Of a stretch of DNA of 8,507 nucleotides, positions 1 to 6,431 are shown piece after piece. The stretch spans positions 1-8,507 of the forward strand of contig CAUBGU010000060.1 in NCBI GenBank assembly GCA_958435545.1, in the 5' to 3' direction. A model generated the notes under the pieces. That model was not told the origin of the DNA. It made no database searches and worked only from the letters and a program-made list of their open reading frames with translations. Numbering within the stretch: position 1 is the first letter of the stretch; each line of letters begins with the position of its first letter. This DNA is from an uncultured Collinsella sp. Lineage in GTDB: Bacteria; Actinomycetota; Coriobacteriia; Coriobacteriales; Coriobacteriaceae. Both the position numbers and the translations under genes were made by a program.

Positions 1-808
1 TGGCGTACGTGGAGAACTTAAAGCCCTTCTGGTAGTCGAACTTCTCGACGGCGCGGATCAGACCGAGGTTGCCCTCCTGAATCAAGTCCAGGAACAGCAT
101 GCCGCGACCGACATAGCGCTTGGCGATGGAGACGACCAGACGAAGGTTTGCGCTGATGAGCGCCTGCTTGGCTTCGAGGCCCACGTTCTCAATGCGCGTA
201 AGACGACGCATCTCGGCACGCGTGAGTTCGAGCTCACCAGCATCGGCAGCCTCGAGCTTCTCGGTAGCCTCGAGACCGGCCTCGATCTTCATAGCCAGAT
301 CGACCTCTTCGGAGGCGGTCAACAGGTCGACCTTGCCGATCTCCTTGAGGTACATACGGACCGGGTCGCCGGTCAGCATCACCGTGGAGGCATCGATGCC
401 ACGCACGCGGGAGCGTGAACGGGACGTGCGCACGGTGCGCTTCTTCTTGTTCTTGGAAGAACCCATCTCAGCGTCGGCCTGACGGGCCATCTTGAGCTCG
501 TGATCGTCGAGCGAGCCGGAATCGTGCTCGTCGTCGTCATCGAAATCGTCGGTATCGGTATCGGTATCGGTATCGTCATCGTCGACACCCATGGGGGCGT
601 CGTCGTTACCGCTCGCGGAGATAATCTGGATGCCGCTGTTGCGCAGCGCGGAATACACCGCGGTGAGCTGCTCGTCAGAAACATCGATATCCTTCAGGGC
701 GACCTGAATCTCGTCCTCGGTTACCGAAGTCCTGTTTGAGCCGTTGCCCATGAGCTTTGCAACGTAGGATTCCAGCCCAGTACCCGTGCTCTCAGTCTTT
801 TTTGGCAC
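1..808 (-). CDS. rpoD: Primary sigma factor of RNA polymerase (sigma-70/RpoD), N-terminal part, 3' end beyond window
   Basis: This is the housekeeping sigma factor, which binds core RNA polymerase and directs it to -10/-35 promoters. The 269 visible codons read as follows. Residues ~25-66 resemble region 1.1. Residues 76-104 are a strongly acidic segment with four Asp-Thr repeats. Residues ~117-137 are a Lys/Arg/Ser-rich basic patch. Region 1.2 lies at ~147-178 ([12 protein letters not shown]). Regions 2.1-2.3 begin at ~213 ([42 protein letters not shown]). The window ends inside region 2.3, so regions 2.4, 3 and 4 are missing only because of the edge. I chose the GTG start at 808 because AAGGGAG lies 5 nt upstream. 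An in-frame ATG at 823 has no comparable Shine-Dalgarno sequence and would translate that site itself. The gene lies 110 bp downstream of dnaG, as in the classical dnaG-rpoD pairing. The family call is very secure; the start is moderately secure. Confidence 0.96.
   Translation of the reverse strand, partial: MPKKTESTGTGLESYVAKLMGNGSNRTSVTEDEIQVALKDIDVSDEQLTAVYSALRNSGIQIISASGNDDAPMGVDDDDTDTDTDTDDFDDDDEHDSGSLDDHELKMARQADAEMGSSKNKKKRTVRTSRSRSRVRGIDASTVMLTGDPVRMYLKEIGKVDLLTASEEVDLAMKIEAGLEATEKLEAADAGELELTRAEMRRLTRIENVGLEAKQALISANLRLVVSIAKRYVGRGMLFLDLIQEGNLGLIRAVEKFDYQKGFKFSTYA
551..574 (-). repeat. Tandem hexanucleotide repeat (4 x GATACC) inside rpoD
   Basis: Four exact head-to-tail copies of GGTATC on the plus strand (GATACC on the coding strand) encode Asp-Thr x4, residues 79-86 of the sigma factor. 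They sit inside a longer GTC/ATC-rich stretch (about 529-586) that encodes an almost unbroken run of Asp/Glu. The unit is two codons, so gain or loss of copies would leave the reading frame intact. The repeat is seen directly; any length variation between strains is inference. Confidence 0.9.
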
Positions 809-813
809 AGATT

Positions 814-820
814 CTCCCTT
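814..820 (-). promoter_or_regulatory. Ribosome binding site that decides the rpoD start (AAGGGAG, then GTG)
   Basis: AAGGGAG is followed after 5 nt (AATCT) by GTG at 808-806. The in-frame ATG at 823-821 begins immediately 5' of this motif, and its own upstream sequence (TCCTGTGGACT) is a poor Shine-Dalgarno match. This favours the GTG start, giving a protein that begins MPKKTES. Confidence 0.6.
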
Positions 821-823
821 CAT

Positions 824-836
824 AGTCCACAGGACT
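824..836 (-). repeat. Short perfect inverted repeat in the rpoD leader
   Basis: The coding strand reads AGTCC-TGT-GGACT, a 5-bp perfect stem around 3 nt. It lies between the candidate -10 element and the rpoD Shine-Dalgarno site. It is too short to act as a terminator and has no U-tract. It could be a small leader hairpin or an operator half-site, or it may be chance. Confidence 0.3.
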
Positions 837-840
837 CAAT

Positions 841-849
841 ACTTTAGCA
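841..849 (-). promoter_or_regulatory. Candidate extended -10 promoter element for rpoD
   Basis: Within the 110-bp dnaG-rpoD gap (809-918), the coding strand carries TGCTAAAGT. This is a TGn extended -10 followed by TAAAGT, a 4 of 6 match to TATAAT. Transcription would start near 834, giving a leader of about 26 nt. No good -35 lies at 16-18 bp; the nearest TTG-type hexamer (TTGGGT at 872-867) is 20 bp away. Apart from this and the short hairpin, I see no terminator, riboswitch or small ORF in the gap. This is a weak prediction based on consensus and position only. Confidence 0.25.
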
Positions 850-918
850 CACACATTGACGTCTATACCCAAAAAGAAGACTGGATATAGGCGAGAATAC
901 GCTGGTTGACCACAACAT

Positions 919-3027
919 CTAGGCTTGTTCGGTGCCCGCGGCCTCCAGGCCGATCAAACGGAACGGGTCCGCCACGCCGCCGATCGACTTTTGCAGTTCG
1001 CGTTGACGTTGCGAATCCTGCGCGGCCTGCACGGTCAGCGCGCGACGGGCCTCATCATCGAGTGAACGGTCCTGGCGCAGCTTGGCCTGTGCGGCACGCA
1101 TGCGACGCTTGATGGTGTAGAGCTCAAGCGTATCAAGCATAAACACGATGTTCGTCTCGGTGGGGTGCTTGCTCGTCGCGGAGATGCGCCCGGCACTCAC
1201 AAGCGTTGCCGCATCGGGACACACTGAGCGCGCCGCATCCATGCAGGCTGCAGGATCGGTTCCCGGCGGCGTTGCCAGAACGGCCCATGCAATGGACTCG
1301 TGACGCGGGTCAACCCACTCGATGGAGCAGATGCGGTCGGCATACGTGCGGAACAGGTCGGGGTAGCTCGTGAGCATCGTCAACAGCTCGCGCTCCCCTG
1401 CCAAGGACTTGCGTTCAAGATCGGTAAGAACCATCGGCGCCGCCGCAGCCGGTGCGCCCGAACCGTCAGCCACAGGCACAGCGCCCATACCATCAGGCAC
1501 ATCGATCGGCGGCAGGTCGTCGACGACCTCCACGGGCGCGGCGCCGTAGGCATCGAGCGGGACGTAGTCGTACGGCTCTTCTTCGACCGGCGCGGACACC
1601 GGCGGCGTCGCGCCCGATGCCCAAGCACCGCGACCGGCATCGCGAGAACCCGACGCCCGACCGCCCGCGCTACCGGACCGCTCAGTCTGTGCCCGCTGGC
1701 GCTCATAGTTCTGCTCACGACGTCGTTCCGCATCCTCGCGCTTGGCGACATCGCGAAACACACGACCCGAGCTCGCGCGCACCGTCTCCAGATCCAAACC
1801 CAGCAGATCGGCAATCTGGATAAAGTACGTGTCGATCATATAGCTGTTGCGCAACGGATAGATAAGCGTCAGCGCATCTTCCAGCGCCTTAGCGCGACCG
1901 CCCGGCGTGGTGATATCGCTCGACTCCTGCAGCGAACGGTAGACAAAGTCCATAAGCGGCTCGGCAGCGTCGATGCGCGTCTGCAGTTCCTGTCCACCAT
2001 GCGCCGTGATAAACTCCATTGGATCGTTGCCGTCGGGCAGCACCACGCAGCGCAGGTCCATCGAATCCTGCTCGATAAACTGAATCGCGCGACGGGCGGC
2101 CTTTTGGCCGGCGGCATCGCCGTCAAACATATAGACGATGCGCTTGGCAAAGCGAGTGAGCGTCTTGACGTGATGCTCCGTGAGCGCGGTGCCCAGCGTG
2201 GCGACAACGTTTTTAATCCCCGCTTCCCAACAGGCGATGCAGTCGGTATAGCCCTCCACCACGATGGCGGTATCCTGCGCGACGATAAACTCCTTGGCCC
2301 AATTAAATCCGTAGAGGTTTCGCTTTTTATGGAACACGCTCGTCTCGGCGGTATTGAGGTACTTGGGTTGGCCGTCGCCCATGATGCGACCGCCAAAGGC
2401 AATGTTGTGACCCTGCTCGTCAAAGATGGGGAACATCACGCGGTCGTAGAAGCGGTCGGCAAGCTGCCCGCGCCCGCGGCTCACGGCAACATTGGCGTCA
2501 ATCATCTCCTGCGGGGTAAAACCCGCCTGGGACAGGTGTGACACCAGCGCGTTACGGCCCGGTGCAAAGCCCAGACAGTAGCGGCGGCAGACATCGCCGC
2601 CCATGCCGCGGCTGGCAAAGTACTCGCGCGGACGGCCGTCCTTACCGCGCATAAGCATAGTGTGATAGAACTGAGCGGTCTCGGCGCACAGATCGTAGAT
2701 TCGGGCACGCTTGGTACCGCGCTCGCGGCGATCTCCGGTGTCGTGCAGCTCAATACCCGCGCGATCGGCCAAATAACGGATTGACTCGGGAAAGCTCAGG
2801 TTCTCGCGCTTCATGATATAGGTGAAGACGTCGCCACCCTCGCCGCAACCAAAGCAGTGCCACACCTGCGTGGCGGGGATAATGTGGAAGGACGGCGTCT
2901 TTTCGCCATGAAAGGGACAGCAGCCCCAAAACTCATGGCCGCGGGGCTTGAGCTCAACCGTTTCCTGCACGATGGCGACTAAGTCAGACGCAGCGCGTAC
3001 CTGGTCTTTTTCCTCATCGCTAATCAC
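919..3027 (-). CDS. dnaG: DNA primase DnaG
   Basis: This primase synthesises RNA primers for Okazaki fragments and works with the replicative helicase at the fork. The 702-residue protein starts with a CHC2 zinc-ribbon domain (zinc ligands Cys37, His40, Cys58, Cys61 in CPFH and CFGC). The primase core follows, with YDRVMFPIFD at 194-203 and FGGRIMGDGQPKYLN at 211-225. The Toprim catalytic segment carries VEGYTD at 257-262 (Glu258) and the metal-binding FDGDAAG at 301-307 (Asp302, Asp304), with PDGNDP at 331-336. A low-complexity Arg/Gly/Ser/Ala then acidic/Pro linker spans about 428-535. The C-terminal helical region (540-702) would be the helicase-interaction domain. Common DnaG proteins are about 600 residues, and the linker accounts for the extra length. 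The GTG start overlaps the ribF stop by 8 nt and has AGGGGGTGA 6 nt upstream, which supports translational coupling. Confidence 0.97.
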   Translation of the reverse strand: MISDEEKDQVRAASDLVAIVQETVELKPRGHEFWGCCPFHGEKTPSFHIIPATQVWHCFGCGEGGDVFTYIMKRENLSFPESIRYLADRAGIELHDTGDRRERGTKRARIYDLCAETAQFYHTMLMRGKDGRPREYFASRGMGGDVCRRYCLGFAPGRNALVSHLSQAGFTPQEMIDANVAVSRGRGQLADRFYDRVMFPIFDEQGHNIAFGGRIMGDGQPKYLNTAETSVFHKKRNLYGFNWAKEFIVAQDTAIVVEGYTDCIACWEAGIKNVVATLGTALTEHHVKTLTRFAKRIVYMFDGDAAGQKAARRAIQFIEQDSMDLRCVVLPDGNDPMEFITAHGGQELQTRIDAAEPLMDFVYRSLQESSDITTPGGRAKALEDALTLIYPLRNSYMIDTYFIQIADLLGLDLETVRASSGRVFRDVAKREDAERRREQNYERQRAQTERSGSAGGRASGSRDAGRGAWASGATPPVSAPVEEEPYDYVPLDAYGAAPVEVVDDLPPIDVPDGMGAVPVADGSGAPAAAAPMVLTDLERKSLAGERELLTMLTSYPDLFRTYADRICSIEWVDPRHESIAWAVLATPPGTDPAACMDAARSVCPDAATLVSAGRISATSKHPTETNIVFMLDTLELYTIKRRMRAAQAKLRQDRSLDDEARRALTVQAAQDSQRQRELQKSIGGVADPFRLIGLEAAGTEQA

Positions 3028-4027
3028 GGATGCTCACCCCCTGCTCACCCAAGTTGTGACGAATGTCCTCGATATTACCCTCGACGGTCGCGATCAACTC
3101 ATCCAGCGAATCGAACACACGCGACGGACGCAGCCAGCGCGAAAACGCCAGCGAAACGGAAGCGCCGTACAGGTCGCCCGTATAACCAATTAAGTTAGCC
3201 TCGAGATGCGCGGATGCCGCATCGTCGGCATACGTCGGCGGCAGTCCGACGTTCACGGCAGCGGGCCACACGGTGTCATCGACGAGCGCCATGCCCTCAT
3301 ACACGCCATCGGCAGGCACCTGAATGCCGTCGGGAACCTGCAGGTTTGCCGTGGGAAAGCCCATGCCAGAACCCTCGTGACGGCCGCGAATAACACCGCC
3401 ACGCACCATATACGGGCGGCCGAGTAACTCAGCAGCAAGCTCCACATGGCCCTGTCCGAGCTCATGACGGATACGGGTGGCGCAAATGGCCTCACCGCCC
3501 TCGCAAAGCAGGTCGTGACCGTACACGTCAACGCCGTGCTCGGCACCCCAGGCGCGCATCTCGGCAACACCAGAAGCACCGCCACGACCCAGCCTAAAGT
3601 CACTGCCAACGCGAATCGATCGAATGTCGACCAGACGCGACACCAGCGAGAGAAAATCAACATGGTCAAGCGCCGCAACCTCAGGCGTAAAGGGAACGGC
3701 CACCACCGCATCGACCCCAGTTTGAGCCAGGGCATGCAGACGGTCGGCCGTCGTCATCAATTTTTGAGCGGGCGAAGAGCTCACCACAACGTCCGGGTCG
3801 GGATCGAAGGTAACCACGACCGCCTTACAGCCATGGGCACGGGCATCACGGACAAGCGCCGTAATGAGCTCCTGGTGTCCACGGTGCACGCCGTCGAACA
3901 CACCGATGGCAATCGATGCGGCACCCAGGTGCTCGAACTCATCAAACGCATCGGCAGCAACGATGCGAGCCTCGTCCGACCCGCCCACGAAAAAAATACG
4001 CGCGAGCTCGCGAGCGGACAACATCAT
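3020..4027 (-). CDS. ribF: Bifunctional riboflavin kinase / FAD synthetase
   Basis: This enzyme phosphorylates riboflavin to FMN and then adenylylates FMN to FAD in the cytosol. The 335-residue protein has an N-terminal nucleotidyltransferase (FAD synthetase) module with GVFDGVHRGH at 42-51 and VGSDFRLGRG at 140-149. The C-terminal riboflavin kinase module has GMGFPTANL at 221-229, PADGVYEG at 238-245 and GDLYG at 284-288. Two usually well-kept adenylylation motifs deviate: TFDPDP (73-78) where many homologues have TFEPHP, and ICATRIR (181-187) where many have SSTRIR. Residues 1-40 before the first motif are somewhat longer than usual. The ATG overlaps the truB stop in an ATGA (4 nt). A second ATG follows immediately, so the start could be one codon later. 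The place after truB is the normal one for this family. Confidence 0.95.
   Translation of the reverse strand: MMLSARELARIFFVGGSDEARIVAADAFDEFEHLGAASIAIGVFDGVHRGHQELITALVRDARAHGCKAVVVTFDPDPDVVVSSSPAQKLMTTADRLHALAQTGVDAVVAVPFTPEVAALDHVDFLSLVSRLVDIRSIRVGSDFRLGRGGASGVAEMRAWGAEHGVDVYGHDLLCEGGEAICATRIRHELGQGHVELAAELLGRPYMVRGGVIRGRHEGSGMGFPTANLQVPDGIQVPADGVYEGMALVDDTVWPAAVNVGLPPTYADDAASAHLEANLIGYTGDLYGASVSLAFSRWLRPSRVFDSLDELIATVEGNIEDIRHNLGEQGVSIRD
3034..3042 (-). promoter_or_regulatory. Strong ribosome binding site supporting the GTG start of dnaG
   Basis: AGGGGGTGA differs at one base from the full 16S complement AGGAGGTGA. It lies 6 nt before the GTG at 3027, inside the last codons of ribF. This confirms a non-ATG start for primase within the overlap. 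Confidence 0.7.
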
Positions 4028-4956
4028 CGAACACCGCCGATTGCCTGAGGAAATACGTGCTCCATGACAAAGCGGCCACCCTCAATACGGGCGAGCGCCT
4101 TGAGTCCCCCATCGAGCACCAACGCAAACGGCGCCTTCGAGGCATCGAAATCGGCAAGCGCATGCTCAACGGGAATGCGACGGCCGCAGAGCAGGTCGTC
4201 GGCAAGATTGCCCGGCAAGTCAACACGCGTAGCGCCCAGGGCCGCAATGGGATCCAGTGCAAACCCCGCCGCGGACTCGGGAGAAAGCTCCTCAACCGCA
4301 TGACAGGCGCCAACGGAAACAATACCGGATGCCGTGCGGCGCAGCGCGGAAATGTGCGCGGCGCTCTCGCAGGCGCGGCCCAGGTCGCGAGCGAGCGCTC
4401 GGATATAGGTTCCCTTGCTCACCGAGAACGCCACGGTCCACACGCACGTATCACCTTCGCCGCCCACGGCGATCAGGTCGGCGGCATAGACCTCGACGGG
4501 ACGCGGAGGTAGGTCCACCGCATTGCCCTCGCGAGCAGACTTGTAGGCACGAACGCCATTGACCGAGATAGCCGAAAACGCCGGCGGCACCTGCATCTGC
4601 GGACCCAGCATGGAGGCCAATTGCTCACGCGCATAGGCAGGATCGCGGAGCTCGTTGGCAACAGCCACCGTACGGACCGCCTCGCCCTCCGCATCATCGG
4701 TATTGGTCTCGGCGCCAAACGAAATATCGGCGACGTAGCTTTTGGTATCGAGCGCGAGCATGCCCAGCAGACGGGAGGCCTGGCCCACACCCACCACCAT
4801 GACGCCAGATGCCATGGGGTCGAGCGTGCCGGCATGGCCGACACGCCGCTCATGGAGGGCGCGTCGGCATTGCGAGACCACATCGTGGGACGTGCAGCCC
4901 ACCGGCTTATCGACAGCGAGCAGCATATTCAGTTGTGAAGGCGTACGACGAGCCAT
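4024..4956 (-). CDS. truB: tRNA pseudouridine(55) synthase TruB
   Basis: This enzyme isomerises U55 to pseudouridine in the T-loop of tRNAs. The 310-residue length is typical. Motifs in order are LLAVDKPVGCTSHDVV (12-27), GHAGTLDPMASGVM (40-53, with catalytic Asp46), KSYVADISFG (72-81), PPAFSAISVNGVRAYK (124-139), KGTYIRALARDLG (181-193) and HISALRRTASG (201-211). The C-terminal ~75 residues are more divergent, as expected for the PUA-like tail. The start lies 15 nt after the upstream DHH gene stop and has only a weak Shine-Dalgarno match (GGATGG), so translation may depend on coupling. Met11 is an alternative start but has no ribosome binding site. The stop is fused to the ribF start (ATGA). 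Confidence 0.96.
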   Translation of the reverse strand: MARRTPSQLNMLLAVDKPVGCTSHDVVSQCRRALHERRVGHAGTLDPMASGVMVVGVGQASRLLGMLALDTKSYVADISFGAETNTDDAEGEAVRTVAVANELRDPAYAREQLASMLGPQMQVPPAFSAISVNGVRAYKSAREGNAVDLPPRPVEVYAADLIAVGGEGDTCVWTVAFSVSKGTYIRALARDLGRACESAAHISALRRTASGIVSVGACHAVEELSPESAAGFALDPIAALGATRVDLPGNLADDLLCGRRIPVEHALADFDASKAPFALVLDGGLKALARIEGGRFVMEHVFPQAIGGVR

Positions 4957-4971
4957 GTACCATCCAAAAAG

Positions 4972-6015
4972 TTAAAGCTCGACGGTCACCGAAGCGGGAT
5001 CCTCCCCTACCAGCTCGGCCAGCATGGGAAGTGCCACAGTGAGCGTCTCGAGAATTGTTCCGTTGTTGGAAAAGCCGGCGGCGGCATGATGCCCGCCACC
5101 GCCAAAATTGGCAGCAATCTCGGACACATCGAGGTCGCCCTTGGAGCGCAGGTTGCCACGCACCTTGGTATCGCCCTCAATGCCCTTTAAGAACATGCAG
5201 ACCTCGACGCCCATCACCGAACGCACCACATCGACCAGGCCGTCGCACTCGTCCGAGGTGACGCCGCAGGCTTCAAGGTCGCTCTGGCAGGCATAGCTAT
5301 ACGCCACGCGCCCATGCGCGACCGTCTTAATGCGACCCATGACAATGGACTTGAGGTGCAAAAACTCAACGCGCATGCTCTGGTAGACCTCGAGCGCAAC
5401 GCGCGCCGGATCGGCACCGTGCGCCACCAGGCGCGAGGCCGCATGGAACGCGGCGGCATCGGCGTTTTGGTACTGAAAACGGCCGGTATCGGTAACCAAG
5501 CCACACAGCAGGCAGGTCGCAACGCCATCACGTGCGACAATGCCACAATTGTCCAAGAAGCGGTCGATGATCATAGCGCAAGCTGCAGCTTCGACGCGCC
5601 TCAGGCTGAGCTCGGCAAACTCCTCGCGCGCCGGATGGTGATCAAAGCACACCACATGCTTGGAGCGACGAAGCACCTCGGCAGAATTATTGAGGCGCTC
5701 GACGACCGGTACGTCCACCGAGATGAACAGGTCAGGATTGCCGGCGTACGCAGATGCCGGCACCAGGCGATCGGAGCCTTCCATAAAGCGGTAGATACGC
5801 GGAACCGGGTCATCGTCTGCCAGCAGCAGCGCAATGTCCTTGTTGGGGAAAAACTTCATGAGCGAAAGGCCCAGACCCAATACGGAGCCCAAGGCATCGC
5901 CATCGGGAGAAGTATGTCCCGAAATCGCAATGGAGGACGCACCCTCGATGAACTCGAGGATGCGTCGCTGAATATCTGCAGACTCGCACGAGGCGAGGTC
6001 GGCGGAATTAGTCAT
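4972..6015 (-). CDS. nrnA: DHH/DHHA1 phosphoesterase, NrnA-like (nanoRNA / pAp phosphatase)
   Basis: Proteins of this family hydrolyse very short RNA oligonucleotides from the end and dephosphorylate pAp (3'-phosphoadenosine 5'-phosphate), linking RNA turnover and sulfur metabolism. The DHH domain shows HTSPDGDALGS at 34-44 (His34, Asp38, Asp40), Asp101 in SVDVP, the name-giving Asp125-His126-His127 in FDHHP, and Asp176 in GLVTDTGRFQY, the expected set of manganese ligands. The C-terminal DHHA1 domain ends with RSKGDLDVSEIA (290-301) and GGGGHHAAAGF (305-315), the substrate-binding Gly-rich loop. The 347-residue length is near the family's usual ~310-330. AGGAGG lies 9 nt upstream of the ATG, inside rbfA, and the two frames overlap by 8 nt. 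The position between rbfA and truB is the classic nrnA locus of Gram-positive bacteria. Exact substrate preference cannot be read from the sequence. Confidence 0.92.
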   Translation of the reverse strand: MTNSADLASCESADIQRRILEFIEGASSIAISGHTSPDGDALGSVLGLGLSLMKFFPNKDIALLLADDDPVPRIYRFMEGSDRLVPASAYAGNPDLFISVDVPVVERLNNSAEVLRRSKHVVCFDHHPAREEFAELSLRRVEAAACAMIIDRFLDNCGIVARDGVATCLLCGLVTDTGRFQYQNADAAAFHAASRLVAHGADPARVALEVYQSMRVEFLHLKSIVMGRIKTVAHGRVAYSYACQSDLEACGVTSDECDGLVDVVRSVMGVEVCMFLKGIEGDTKVRGNLRSKGDLDVSEIAANFGGGGHHAAAGFSNNGTILETLTVALPMLAELVGEDPASVTVEL

Positions 6016-6418
6016 CTAAAGCTGCCTCCTGGGCGGCATCCGCTATCGGATAGCCGTCCTCGTCCTTTTCGATCGCAAGCGTGGCGGGAACGTTTTCCAG
6101 CGCACGCGTGATGCGCTCGGCCTCATCGGTCGAGCGATCGATGCGAAAATCGAGCTCGGGCGTGACACGCCAATCGAGCGAGCGAGCCAACAGGCTGCGA
6201 ATACGGCCCTTGGCGCTTGCGAGCGCCTCCATGACCTCGTCGTAGCGGCTCGCATCGCACGACACGTACACGCGCGCGAACGAACGGTCCACCGCGACCT
6301 CGACCGCAGTCAAAGTAACCAGGTCGAGACGCGGATCAGAAACCTCAAAGAGCAGGATATAACCGAGCTTCTCGCGAAGCTGCTCGCCCAGACGGCGGGT
6401 TGCCTGCGTTTGCTTCAT
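6008..6418 (-). CDS. rbfA: 30S ribosome-binding factor RbfA
   Basis: RbfA binds the immature 30S subunit and assists late 16S rRNA 5'-end maturation and helix 1 formation. The 136-residue protein fits the single KH-like domain of the family. Its start contains RRLGEQLREKLGYILLFE, followed by VSDPRLDLVTLTAVEVAVD (26-44, the conserved D-PR-----T---V--D pattern), SFARVYVSC (46-54), and near the end VTPELDFRID (85-94), the typical 'R--P-L-F--D' signature. The reading frame stays open upstream through antisense-like sequence over infB, but I chose the ATG at 6418 because AGGGGG lies 7 nt before it and the family N-terminus begins here. The Shine-Dalgarno motif overlaps the infB stop codon, which suggests coupled translation. 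Confidence 0.95.
   Translation of the reverse strand: MKQTQATRRLGEQLREKLGYILLFEVSDPRLDLVTLTAVEVAVDRSFARVYVSCDASRYDEVMEALASAKGRIRSLLARSLDWRVTPELDFRIDRSTDEAERITRALENVPATLAIEKDEDGYPIADAAQEAALDD
6025..6030 (-). promoter_or_regulatory. Ribosome binding site of the DHH phosphoesterase (AGGAGG)
   Basis: A perfect AGGAGG sits 9 nt before the ATG at 6015, embedded in the last codons of rbfA. It supports the chosen start within the 8-nt gene overlap. Confidence 0.7.
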
Positions 6419-6425
6419 AGAGCTA

Positions 6426-6431
6426 CCCCCT
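6426..6431 (-). promoter_or_regulatory. Ribosome binding site of rbfA overlapping the infB stop
   Basis: AGGGGG lies 7 nt upstream of the rbfA ATG and shares bases with the infB TAG (6432-6430). It fixes the rbfA start well downstream of the longest possible reading frame and suggests translational coupling to infB. Confidence 0.65.

Noticed and set aside
500..739. Plus-strand frame with (Gly-Ile)n repeats
   Set aside because: This is the antisense reading of the GATACC repeat and acidic tract of rpoD, not a membrane peptide.
862..883. T-rich stretch with GTCT...AGAC arms after dnaG, as a possible terminator
   Set aside because: The arms are only 4 bp and the T-run lies in the loop rather than after a GC-rich stem, so it does not fit an intrinsic terminator.
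1300..2541. Long plus-strand open frame of 413 codons opposite dnaG
   Set aside because: It lies wholly antisense to a clearly conserved primase. Its product is Arg/His-rich with no recognisable domain, which is typical of a GC-rich shadow frame.
3446..4512. Plus-strand frames of about 200 codons opposite ribF and truB
   Set aside because: Both are antisense to conserved enzymes and are basic, motif-free translations.
5314..6111. Plus-strand open frame of 265 codons opposite the DHH gene
   Set aside because: It is antisense to a conserved phosphoesterase and rbfA, has no family-like motif, and its composition mirrors the coding strand.
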